From contig LOEV01000075.1 of assembly GCA_001516065.1 (NCBI GenBank), positions 19,051 through 83,050 of the forward strand: a stretch of 64,000 bases of DNA. The letters run 5' to 3'. A program made the translations under genes and the position numbers. Within the stretch, counting starts at the first letter, position 1; the number at the start of each line of letters is the position of its first letter. This document shows positions 16,074 through 23,668 of this stretch, piece by piece. Under the pieces are notes generated by a model, which made no database searches, was not told where the DNA came from, and was given only the letters and a program-made list of their open reading frames with translations. Source of the stretch: Alphaproteobacteria bacterium BRH_c36 (GTDB lineage: Bacteria; Pseudomonadota; Alphaproteobacteria; Rhizobiales; Hyphomicrobiaceae).

Positions 16074-16757
16074 CTATACAGTAAATGGTGCTTTTAGCAG
16101 TGTTGGATTTAGCTTCAAATATTCCTCGGCGTGCTTGCGCATCAGCTCCAACTGGTGCGAGTCCTTTCTGATCCAGATGTTTGGAGATCCCATAATCTTG
16201 TTGTCATCGGCAAAGAAATTGCAAAAACCCTCTGCCCAGTCTCCATTTCGCAAAAGCATCAGTTGAAATACGCCGAAGCCTCTAGGGAGAGCATGCCCTT
16301 CGATATAGTATTCTCCGAAAATGACGTTTTGTACGACATGCCCTTTCATTATGAACGATCCGGGCCCTTGGTACCCTTCCGGATGGGTCGTAACATGAGG
16401 CTCATACACTCCCGTGAGGTTAGGTCCATTCTGCTCGACGTATAGGCGCTCTGCAACTGTGTAAATACCTGTGCCGACATCGTCTTCTAAGTAGTAGGCA
16501 ATCCATTCACCGTTCAAATCGTAAGCACTTCTCCAGGTAGAATCTTGTGAGCTTGTTATAATATATCTATGCGCTGGAAACCCCAGAACAGCCGCTATAT
16601 CACTTGCTGTTTTATTTGAAGCATTTCCATCTTCCGCTCTTCTCAAAGTAGAGAGAGAAATTGTATGCCCTAGTTTTGCTTCGAATTCCGCAAGTAGCGC
16701 TTCTCTTGATAAGCGCCTCTGCTCTCGGTCGTCTCTGAGACGTTTGCCGTTGATCAT
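16074..16757 (-). CDS. XRE-type HTH protein with C-terminal beta-rich domain
   Basis: The best start is the Met at 16757 (MINGKRLRDD), which opens the HTH; the track start adds 16 residues. Residues 1-70 have an XRE/Cro-like helix-turn-helix ('LRRAEDGNASNKTASDIAAV'). The remainder ('WRSAYDLNGEWIAYYLEDD', 'ENGPNLTGVYEPH'-like strands, 'FGVFQLMLLRNGDWAEGFCN') appears to be a beta-rich ligand or sensor domain that I cannot name. GC content and codon use look lower than in the neighbours. It is divergent from the ubiquitin-like operon and could regulate it. Confidence 0.65.
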   Translation of the reverse strand: MINGKRLRDDREQRRLSREALLAEFEAKLGHTISLSTLRRAEDGNASNKTASDIAAVLGFPAHRYIITSSQDSTWRSAYDLNGEWIAYYLEDDVGTGIYTVAERLYVEQNGPNLTGVYEPHVTTHPEGYQGPGSFIMKGHVVQNVIFGEYYIEGHALPRGFGVFQLMLLRNGDWAEGFCNFFADDNKIMGSPNIWIRKDSHQLELMRKHAEEYLKLNPTLLKAPFTV

Positions 16758-17134
16758 TTTGGGAAGCCTCACCAGGCCAGCAAACAACTGAACACTTTTG
16801 AGCACTTATGCTATCTCGTCGAACAAGACAAGCTTGCTCTCGATAATGCAGACATTGCTGCAGGGCGCTCGCAAGATCGCAAACTAATGGCGCACATCCT
16901 TGGGTATGCCCGTCCGGACGCGCATTCAGCCCATGCACCGAGTGGCGCATCGGCTGTTAGTTGATCCTCGGCGGCACTCTGAGTGCCGGCAAAGACCGGC
17001 GAAATATGACGACTTCCTCAGCGAATACGAACGGCAGCCGATCCCACCGACGGCGACGCCGGTGTCACCACCGTTGTCCTCTTCGACTCCCACGTCGACC
17101 CGCCAACCTCAGCGTAAACAAAAGGAGTAAGACT
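16758..17134. other. Divergent intergenic region ahead of the ubiquitin-like operon
   Basis: There is no gene of its own; the ORFs drawn through it are Arg/Pro/Thr-rich extensions. It must carry the promoter(s) for both directions. I see no clear -35/-10 pair. Confidence 0.4.
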
Positions 17135-17398
17135 ATGTCTGACCAAGCCTTCAAATCGATCAGCATCAAATTCATCGGCAGCCCGCGCTCCGCCGAGACA
17201 GTCAGCATCATGCCGGGTTCCACCGTGCGGGAAATCCTGCAGGCCGTCGGCCTCGATGCCACCGGCTTCCAGCTCGTCGACCCGCATAAGCCCGAAGCAA
17301 TCTTTAATCCCACAGATGTGCTCTACGCGCGTGTCAATGACGGCGATCTCCTCGCCGCCACAGCCCTCGTCGACGCCGGACTCGAGGCCGCCGCATGA
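17135..17398 (+). CDS. Ubiquitin-like beta-grasp protein
   Basis: From the ATG at 17135, after 'aaaggagtaag', the protein has 87 residues in beta-grasp order: strand 'KSISIKFIGSPR', strand 'ETVSIMPGSTV', helix 'REILQAVGL', strands 'GFQLVDP', 'DVLYARVNDGDLLAATALV'. This matches the small Ubl proteins encoded with bacterial E1/JAB pairs. The C terminus is 'VDAGLEAAA', so there is no terminal diglycine; trimming by the JAB protease after the Gly would be needed, or attachment is different. The stop overlaps the next start (ATGA), so the two genes are translationally coupled. Confidence 0.75.
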   Translation: MSDQAFKSISIKFIGSPRSAETVSIMPGSTVREILQAVGLDATGFQLVDPHKPEAIFNPTDVLYARVNDGDLLAATALVDAGLEAAA

Positions 17399-17802
17399 GC
17401 ACGACTTCTTTCCGCGATTGGTGGCGCGCAGCCACAACCCCCAAGCAAGCGAGTGTGGTCCGCCACACTCCCTCCTTGACCGGTCGCCGCATCGTACGTC
17501 CCGACACCACGCCGCTCTTGCAGCAGCGCGGTTGGAGCAAACGCGGCAACACCTGGCACGGACATTACGCGACCCCTTACGGCACTTACCCCGGCCGCAT
17601 CGAAAAGCGCGGGCAAACGCTCCGCCCGTACATCAAGAACCCGCCATTCGAAATCCAAAACCACCCGAAATGGGCTTGCTTCCATCGCGAGCGCGGCGGG
17701 TGGTGGTGGGTGCACCTGCACACCAATCCGCGCGACGGCGACTACAACGCCGTCCTTGCCTACATCGAACGCGTCCTGATCGAAGCGCTCACCCATCAGT
17801 AG
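17395..17802 (+). CDS. E2-like conjugating-enzyme candidate
   Basis: This 135-residue protein follows the Ubl gene with a 4-nt overlap. Its core reads 'WHGHYATPYGTYPGRIEKRG' (E2-like meander), 'PPFEIQNHPKWACFHRERGG' and 'WWWVHLHTNPRDGDYNAVLA'. The order Pro-Pro, His90-Pro91, Cys95, Trp, then an acidic-Pro loop and C-terminal helix is that of bacterial E2-fold proteins, with Cys95 as the only good catalytic cysteine. The fold assignment rests on pattern and gene context; it needs a structure prediction. If right, it would take the Ubl from the E1-like enzyme. Confidence 0.55.
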   Translation: MSTTSFRDWWRAATTPKQASVVRHTPSLTGRRIVRPDTTPLLQQRGWSKRGNTWHGHYATPYGTYPGRIEKRGQTLRPYIKNPPFEIQNHPKWACFHRERGGWWWVHLHTNPRDGDYNAVLAYIERVLIEALTHQ

Positions 17803-17812
17803 GAGTACTACC

Positions 17813-18088
17813 ATGCCGATTGACGCTCACCCCACTAACGACATTCCAACGACACACGACGACGAACTCGACGCGATCCGCGAAAGAGTACTCGACATCA
17901 TCGACCAGGCCGGCTGCTTTTTGTGCGATGCAGGTTTGGATCATATCCACGACTTCATCCAAGCCGCTCAGCTTGCCATCGAACAGCGCCAGGACGAGCT
18001 TCGTATGCTCATCATCGCTCTCGAGGACCTGGCCCAATCCGCTTGTCTCATCGATGGAGAGTATGATGAAACTGAACCCCTTTCGTAG
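17813..18088 (+). CDS. Small helical protein of the ubiquitin-like operon
   Basis: This 91-residue acidic, almost entirely helical protein ('ELDAIRERVLDIIDQAG', 'DFIQAAQLAIEQRQDELRML') sits between the E2-like and JAB genes and overlaps the JAB start. It has three cysteines and no membrane helix. No family is recognised. Helical partners are known in some bacterial Ubl operons; it could be a scaffold or a target. Confidence 0.6.
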   Translation: MPIDAHPTNDIPTTHDDELDAIRERVLDIIDQAGCFLCDAGLDHIHDFIQAAQLAIEQRQDELRMLIIALEDLAQSACLIDGEYDETEPLS

Positions 18089-18860
18089 GCCGCTTTCTGG
18101 GGATCGCGCCGCCGTGCGCGATGTCCAGATCGCCTTGCAGCAACTGCAGACCAAATCAAAGACCCGCGTTGCCGCCCTCAACAACGCGATCAGCACTCCA
18201 AGAGCGCAATTGACGCGCGAGATTGCCGACGCCTTCGCGTACATGCACACGGCCGGCCAGGCGATCGAGCGCCTGCAGCAGACCCTCGCCGACGCGCCCG
18301 TCACCGATACCGGGATCGCCAAGAACAACGCGTACCTGCTCAGCAGCGTCTTCGTCCTCGAGCTCTTCCAATATCTGACCACTGACCCGCACGGGCACGA
18401 GCGCATGGTCTATATCACCGGCCCCGTCGCACCCGACGGCACCGCTGTCCTCTCGACCATGCATAAAATCGAGACCGCCAAACAATCGGCCGGTTATGTC
18501 CAGGCCGATCCGAGCGCCTCGGCCGCGTTCCTCGAGGATCTCACAACCAATAAGCAGCATCAGTTGTGGGCGATGTTCCACAACCATCCCATGACCGGTC
18601 GTCAGGGCACGCGCCCGTCAGCGACCGACCTCGCGCATCAAGACCGGCTCGTGAAGATCGGCATGGCGCACACTCTGGGCGGCATTTTCAGTCTCGACGG
18701 CTGGGTTCGCATCTTCAGCACGGCCCGCGATTTCGACCTCAGCCTCTACGGAGCCAGCGTCGAGCTCATCGAAGACCGCCCGCGCGAAAAGACCATTCGC
18801 ATCGATCAGAAGGAAATCAGCCATGTCGCTCCTCAATCCGCTGTCCTGGCGGCTGAGTAA
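18066..18860 (+). CDS. JAB/JAMM metalloprotease (deubiquitinase-like)
   Basis: The track ORF begins at 17256, far too early. The ATG at 18066 has GGAGA six to seven nt before it and gives 264 residues; the ATGs at 18054 and 18063 are alternatives. After a helical N-terminal region (residues 15-80) comes a JAB domain with Glu112, 'MFHNHPMTGRQGTRPSATD' (His172, His174, Ser185, Asp188). The loop between the second His and the Ser is three residues longer than the usual HxHx7Sx2D. It should cleave the Ubl precursor or Ubl-protein conjugates with zinc. It overlaps the E1 gene by 38 nt. Confidence 0.85.
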   Translation: MKLNPFRRPLSGDRAAVRDVQIALQQLQTKSKTRVAALNNAISTPRAQLTREIADAFAYMHTAGQAIERLQQTLADAPVTDTGIAKNNAYLLSSVFVLELFQYLTTDPHGHERMVYITGPVAPDGTAVLSTMHKIETAKQSAGYVQADPSASAAFLEDLTTNKQHQLWAMFHNHPMTGRQGTRPSATDLAHQDRLVKIGMAHTLGGIFSLDGWVRIFSTARDFDLSLYGASVELIEDRPREKTIRIDQKEISHVAPQSAVLAAE

Positions 18861-19656
18861 GACGTATCGGGCGTGGCCGCCGGCCAAGAAACTGCGCCAG
18901 CAGATTAACGATCGCCAGGCGAAGGTGGAAGGTTATGCTCTTGATGCCTTCCGGCGTGCTTCGATCTGCGCCATCGGCGCCGGCGGCGTCGGCATCCCGA
19001 TTCTGCAGGGCCTTTCGATGAAGGGCGTTCGCCACGTCGACATCTACGACGATGATCGGGTGGAACTGAGCAACCTTTCCCGTCTGCCACAGTTCAGCAT
19101 CGCCGACGTCGGAAAATACAAAGCCCACGTGGCTGCTCGGCGTCTCACCGCGGGAGCACTCTTTCCCCTGACAGTCACGGCGCATCCGTTCCGGTTTGAG
19201 GAGCGCCTCTCGATCGATCGGCCGCCCAAGCGTCGCTCCGATCTCATCATCTGCGGCGTCGACAACAACCCGACCCGACGGGATGTCAGCGCGTTTGCCA
19301 TTGCGCATCGGATCCCCGTCATCTTCGCCGCCGTGGGACGTGACGCCAACGCCGCCAGCGTGTTCGTGCAAGAACCCGATCATGCCTGCTGGGGGTGTGC
19401 CTACCCCCAGATGCTCAACGATCAAAGCTACCCCTGTGGCCTGCCCGGCAGCATCGATGTCCTCAACGTCGCAGCCGGTCTCGCCATCCATGCGGCCGAC
19501 AGCCTGATCGCCAGCCGCCCGCGTGAGTGGAACCGCCGCGACATCTACCTCGACGGCGGTCTTTCCGATCGCACCTTACGCATCGAGCGTCGTCCTTATT
19601 GCCCGCTGTGCGCGGAAGCGGCAGCGGTCGTCACTTCCCTTCCCCAAGCCGCCTAG
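18823..19656 (+). CDS. ThiF/E1-like adenylating enzyme
   Basis: This 277-residue protein has the nucleotide motif 'ICAIGAGGVGIPILQGLSMK' (Gly52-Gly57), the acidic strand 'VDIYDDDRVELSNLSRLPQF' with the Asn and Arg of E1 enzymes, a zinc knuckle pair (Cys189-x2-Cys192 and Cys260-x2-Cys263) and a candidate catalytic cysteine, Cys205, in 'SYPCGLPGSIDV'. It should adenylate the C terminus of the Ubl and form a thioester. It starts inside the JAB gene, which ties the two together. Confidence 0.88.
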   Translation: MSLLNPLSWRLSKTYRAWPPAKKLRQQINDRQAKVEGYALDAFRRASICAIGAGGVGIPILQGLSMKGVRHVDIYDDDRVELSNLSRLPQFSIADVGKYKAHVAARRLTAGALFPLTVTAHPFRFEERLSIDRPPKRRSDLIICGVDNNPTRRDVSAFAIAHRIPVIFAAVGRDANAASVFVQEPDHACWGCAYPQMLNDQSYPCGLPGSIDVLNVAAGLAIHAADSLIASRPREWNRRDIYLDGGLSDRTLRIERRPYCPLCAEAAAVVTSLPQAA

Positions 19657-19674
19657 CCAGCAAGGAGCCTTCCA

Positions 19675-19926
19675 ATGAAAATCAAATACATCATCGACGA
19701 CAAAGGTCGGCTGCTGCCCGCCGAGAAGTTCCTCAAGCGCGAAGCCAAGGGCTGGAAGGGCACCTTTCTCCAAGCTCTCAAGGAGTGTGGCGACACCGGC
19801 AAGCAATTCCTAAAAGAGTGCGAGCAGGGCGTCGGCCAATTCGCGCGCGAACTTACCAACTCAAAGCCCCCTTTAAAAAAAGACCCTCGGGATCGTCAGC
19901 GCCCGCAGCGCAGACGTCGCCGTTGA
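19675..19926 (+). CDS. Small basic hypothetical protein
   Basis: This 83-residue protein follows the E1 gene by 18 nt with 'aaggagcc' before its ATG. It has an amphipathic first half ('KFLKREAKGWKGTFLQALKE', two Cys) and a C-terminal run of Lys/Arg ('RDRQRPQRRRRR'). The tail could bind nucleic acid. No family recognised. Confidence 0.55.
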   Translation: MKIKYIIDDKGRLLPAEKFLKREAKGWKGTFLQALKECGDTGKQFLKECEQGVGQFARELTNSKPPLKKDPRDRQRPQRRRRR

Positions 19927-19964
19927 GACTGTCGTCCACGAAGCCCAGGTAAAAGGCACCTGAC

Positions 19965-20069
19965 ATGATCCGCTTCCTCTACCGCTGCCTCCGCGTCATC
20001 ACCGCACTTTTCGTCTTCGCCAACGGCCTCATTGACAAGATGATGGCGCCGTTCTTTCCGGATAAGTGA
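19965..20069 (+). CDS. 34-residue hydrophobic ORF
   Basis: Below the track's length limit. An ATG in 'cacctgac' context opens 'MIRFLYRCLRVITALFVFAN' then 'GLIDKMMAPFFPDK'. It is a single possible membrane helix. Its TGA overlaps the ATG of the next gene (tgATGatgg), the arrangement of coupled genes in the operon. Confidence 0.45.
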   Translation: MIRFLYRCLRVITALFVFANGLIDKMMAPFFPDK

Positions 20070-20608
20070 TGATGGAACTGCTCACCCAAAATCATCGTCG
20101 CCGGACGCTGTTCGGTTCATCGGAATACATCACTGACATCTCGCTGTTGTGCACCGCCACCGAACGGCAGGTCATTGCCGATCATCGGCTCGACCGCATC
20201 CAGCTCTTTGCTGTCCCGGAGATCGAGATCAACCAACAGCGTTCCATGCAGGCGTTCGAGCGCAGCGATGCCCGTTCCGTGTTTTTCTCCAACGATGCCG
20301 GAAAACTGCTGATTGATATTCTCGCGGGCCTCATCCACGCCGCTCGCTCACGGATGGCTTTCTCCGTCACCGTCGCCGACGCCATCGCTGGAACCACCAT
20401 CCGTTGTTCGGACCTCTTCCAGCAACTCGAGGCCGAACAGCAGATCAACGCCGCCTTCGACGACCTGCACCGCACCGTCGAAAACGCTCTCGCCTTCTCG
20501 ATCGGCCGCGAACAAGTCCTGGTTCCCGAAGAGGCTGATGAGACCAATGCCATAACGCCGGCTAGGTGGGCCAACCCACAAGATTGGTGGGGCAACCCCA
20601 ATGGCTAA
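20069..20608 (+). CDS. Hypothetical protein of the mobile-element operon
   Basis: The coding start is the ATG at 20069 or 20072; the track's GTG at 20066 is not needed. The protein is about 179 residues, soluble, alpha/beta, with 'RRRTLFGSSEYITDISLLCT' near its start and 'SMQAFERSDARSVFFSNDAG' in the middle. No family is recognised. Its end overlaps the start of the ATPase by 8 nt, so it may be a partner of that motor. Confidence 0.65.
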   Translation: MMELLTQNHRRRTLFGSSEYITDISLLCTATERQVIADHRLDRIQLFAVPEIEINQQRSMQAFERSDARSVFFSNDAGKLLIDILAGLIHAARSRMAFSVTVADAIAGTTIRCSDLFQQLEAEQQINAAFDDLHRTVENALAFSIGREQVLVPEEADETNAITPARWANPQDWWGNPNG

Positions 20609-22652
20609 AGTCATTACTACCAGCTCCCGCGTTCGCGGCCCCGGCTTGTTCTCGCCCGCCCGATCCCTCAAGAAACAGAACCGGGCTCAGACTGATCAGC
20701 TCCTGCATCAACTGAACGGCGCTATCCAGCGGTCGCCGCTCAGTGACCCAACGAGCCAAGAGCGCTTGGCTCGCGAGTTGGTCTTTGAAGTTCTCGGCGC
20801 CGACCCATATGACGCCGCGTTTCGAGACGCCTTTGCCAATACAACTCTCGAAATCATCCGCCAGGAACTCACTCCCCTCTATTCCCTCCCGACAACGGGT
20901 ACTGACGCGGCTTCGGATTATGAAGCACGCAATCAAATCCGCCTTCAACTTGAGTATTTCGAAAACGAAGCAGCTCACCTGGCTGCTTGGCGTGAACAAC
21001 TCACCCGCCTTTTGCACCTGATTGCCCGCGCCGCCCCCGAGCGCCGTCCGACCAACGGTGCGCTATCGTTTGGCGTTCCCCTATTTACGGTTTTTGCCAA
21101 TCCAACCCAGACCATCGACGACATGGTCAGGCTCCTTGTTAAATCGGCGCCAGATCCAAACGAACCTACGCGCCGCCCTGGCGACCGCCTGGCATCAGCG
21201 ATAATCACCAATCTCCTCGCGACGTCGCGCCTGACACCGGAAGATGCCCAAAAGCGCCCCTACCGCCTGACGTGGCCGGGCGACGTCAGTCTCGGCGTCA
21301 GTCAATTGCCCGAGACCTACCTGGCTCGCACGCCGTTGCTGCCGCTTCTGCAAACTAGAATCGAGATCATGATACCCTCGGATCTTCGCACCGAGCACGC
21401 CATCGTCACCGCCACCATTGGTCACGGCAAAACGCAGTTGATGCAGTCGCTCATTATGCGGGATCTGGCTGATCCAGCCCGACCCAGCATCGTTGTTATC
21501 GATAGCCAGGGCGACGCCGTTTCAACCCTTGCACGTCTGAAACGCTTCGATCCCGCTGGTGATGATCGGTTGATCCTAATCGACCCAACCGACGAGCAAC
21601 CGCCCGCCCTCAACCTTTTTCATTGGGATCGAGCGTTTGCCGCCACGCTCTCAGACAACCAGCGAGAAGAGTACCTTGCCGGTGTCGTTGAGATGTTTGG
21701 TTTCATCGCTGGCGGACTGTTGGGCGCCGAGTTGACCGCCCGCATGAGCGTCGTCTTTCGCTTTATCAGCCAGCTCCTCATCGAAATCCCCAATGCCAGC
21801 ATCCACACGCTCATCCAACTGCTGCAGGATCCGGCCCCGTTCATGCAGCACATCGCTGCGCTGCCGCCCACGGCCCAAACCTTCATCGATGAGCTCTTTT
21901 CAGACCGATCCCAATACAAGCAAACGCGTCAGCATCTGTTGCAGCGCCTGTATCACATCATTTCTAATCCGGCCTTTGAGCGGATGTTTGCGCACCCTCA
22001 GAACAAGTTCGACATGCGCGCCGCCCTTAATGACGGCAAAGTCGTCTTGATCAACACCGCCAAAGCCCAGCTCAAAGCCGAGTGGAGTTCAATTTTCGGG
22101 CGCTTCTTCGTCGCTCAAATCATGCAGGCCGCTTTTGCCCGCGCCTTCATTCCTCGCGAGCAACGACGCCTGGCTCTGATCCACATCGATGAGTGCCACG
22201 AATACCTCGACGACAACATCAGCATGCTAATGCTGCAGGGCCGCAAGTACGCCACTGCTTTGCATCTCTATCACCAGCACTTTTCGCAGATGACGGAAGC
22301 CGGTCTCAAGCAGACTGCCCTTTCCATCCCGGCCCTGCGCTACACCGGCTCACTCAATGATACCGATGCGACTTTGCTTGCCAAGGAAATGAAGACAAGT
22401 CCTGAGTTTTTGAAGGCTGTCAGCAAGACCAATCGCGGGGCCGAATGGAGCCTCTATGTGCGTAACCTCACGCCGACCGCGACCAAAATCTTCGTTCCGT
22501 TTCTGTCTGCCGAACACGAACCAAAAATGTCGAAAGCAGCCTACCAGCAGCTTCTCGCGCGCAACCGCGCTTTGGTCGGTGCGCCGCGCCGCCCACACAC
22601 GCCCCCACCAACTCCTACAACGCCGATCAGTAATAACGGTGACAGCTATTGA
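20601..22652 (+). CDS. HerA/VirD4-type conjugation or DNA-translocation ATPase
   Basis: The 683-residue protein has a long helical N-terminal domain and a RecA/FtsK-fold C-terminal half: Walker A 'TATIGHGKTQLMQSLIMRDL' near residue 275, 'SIVVIDSQGDAVSTLARLKR', Walker B 'RRLALIHIDECHEYLDDNIS' and 'QHFSQMTEAGLK'. This is the pattern of type IV coupling and HerA-like ATPases that pump or recruit DNA. No clear N-terminal TM pair, unlike classical VirD4. It is followed at once by the replication-relaxation gene, as is usual in such elements. Confidence 0.8.
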   Translation: MAKVITTSSRVRGPGLFSPARSLKKQNRAQTDQLLHQLNGAIQRSPLSDPTSQERLARELVFEVLGADPYDAAFRDAFANTTLEIIRQELTPLYSLPTTGTDAASDYEARNQIRLQLEYFENEAAHLAAWREQLTRLLHLIARAAPERRPTNGALSFGVPLFTVFANPTQTIDDMVRLLVKSAPDPNEPTRRPGDRLASAIITNLLATSRLTPEDAQKRPYRLTWPGDVSLGVSQLPETYLARTPLLPLLQTRIEIMIPSDLRTEHAIVTATIGHGKTQLMQSLIMRDLADPARPSIVVIDSQGDAVSTLARLKRFDPAGDDRLILIDPTDEQPPALNLFHWDRAFAATLSDNQREEYLAGVVEMFGFIAGGLLGAELTARMSVVFRFISQLLIEIPNASIHTLIQLLQDPAPFMQHIAALPPTAQTFIDELFSDRSQYKQTRQHLLQRLYHIISNPAFERMFAHPQNKFDMRAALNDGKVVLINTAKAQLKAEWSSIFGRFFVAQIMQAAFARAFIPREQRRLALIHIDECHEYLDDNISMLMLQGRKYATALHLYHQHFSQMTEAGLKQTALSIPALRYTGSLNDTDATLLAKEMKTSPEFLKAVSKTNRGAEWSLYVRNLTPTATKIFVPFLSAEHEPKMSKAAYQQLLARNRALVGAPRRPHTPPPTPTTPISNNGDSY

Positions 22653-23668
22653 TGCCGATGTCTGAAAATAAGAGACGGCGCAAGCCGCAGTTCCAACGGT
22701 CCAAAGACCAACCAATCCGCATCACCAAGGATGATCTCTCAGTCTTGCGTCTCGTTGGTGAAAGCCGCTTTCTGCGCACCCAAGACATTCACCGCGAACT
22801 TCCCCACCGCAGCCGAAAACACCTCACGGCGCGAACACGTCGCCTCTACGATCATGGCTATCTTGATCGACCCCGCGCCCAGGTGCACGAGTTCACGGGC
22901 TTTGGCCGCCCCGACACCATCCACGCCCTTGGCAATAAGGGCGCCGCTCTGCTGGCGGAACTTGATGGTGAGGTTCCCGCCAAATCAAACTGGACTGATA
23001 AGAACCGAAGCGTAAAGCGGCCCCATATTCAACACACGCTTCGCATCTCTGATATCAAGCTCGCGATCAATCGCCTTCCCAGACACGTGCCTGCCATCAA
23101 AATCTTGAGCGCCGACGATATTCTCAAAGCGGCGCCCCCTACGACTGCCGCCGACCGCAACCCGTGGCAGTGGCAAGCTCGCGTTCGCACCAAGGATGGC
23201 AGCGTTAAGCCGACCAAAGCCATCCCGGATGATGTGTTTGGGATCGATCGTACGGATGTTCGCAAGCGCTACTACTACTTCGTCGAATGCGACCGAGGCA
23301 CCATGCCCATCGCGCGCACCAAACAGCAATCCTCACACATCGTGCGCAAGTTTGAAGCCTACTTCCATGGCTTCCAGGCCCAGTTGCATCGCACCCGATA
23401 CAATTGCGGTAACCTGCGCTTCTTGACCGTCACCACGAGCCAGGAGCGCATCGCCAACATGATCACAGCTCTGCAAGACATCGCCGAACAGGCGGACTGT
23501 TCGATGTTTCTATTCGCCGACTTCAATCAGATCATGGAGGCTCAACACATCATGGAAGTTCCCTGGCTGAATGGGCATCGAGAGCAGGTGAGTTTGTTGG
23601 ATTGCGGAACCGCGGGATGGGGACAACTTCCCTTCTCGCGCAAACATGTTGCTACAATTCAAGTATGA
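22649..23668 (+). CDS. Replication-relaxation family protein
   Basis: The 339-residue protein opens with an HTH region ('ITKDDLSVLRLVGESRFLRT', 'HLTARTRRLYDHGYLDRP') and continues with the typical 'VKRPHIQHTLRISDIKLAI' and 'FFVECDRGTMPI'-like core of the replication-relaxation (Replic_Relax) family, implicated in plasmid and ICE DNA relaxation. It overlaps the ATPase gene by 4 nt (the ATPase stop lies in the ATG). Alternative start at the second or fourth codon Met. Confidence 0.85.
   Translation: MMPMSENKRRRKPQFQRSKDQPIRITKDDLSVLRLVGESRFLRTQDIHRELPHRSRKHLTARTRRLYDHGYLDRPRAQVHEFTGFGRPDTIHALGNKGAALLAELDGEVPAKSNWTDKNRSVKRPHIQHTLRISDIKLAINRLPRHVPAIKILSADDILKAAPPTTAADRNPWQWQARVRTKDGSVKPTKAIPDDVFGIDRTDVRKRYYYFVECDRGTMPIARTKQQSSHIVRKFEAYFHGFQAQLHRTRYNCGNLRFLTVTTSQERIANMITALQDIAEQADCSMFLFADFNQIMEAQHIMEVPWLNGHREQVSLLDCGTAGWGQLPFSRKHVATIQV
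23653..23658 (+). promoter_or_regulatory. -10-like box (TACAAT) 6 nt before the ATG at 23665
   Basis: The hexamer and the short distance to the start codon match the other leaderless-like starts in this element (24632, 25389, 28683). No good -35 is seen. Confidence 0.35.

Noticed and set aside
17256-18062. N-terminal extension of the JAB ORF
   Set aside because: The first 270 codons of the track ORF run antiphase through the Ubl and E2-like genes; the JAB protein starts at 18066.
17135-19656. PRTRC (ParB-related, ThiF-related cassette) assignment of the Ubl operon
   Set aside because: No ParB-like gene is present and the Ubl, E2-like and JAB sequences do not follow the PRTRC A, B, C, E, F pattern as far as I can see.
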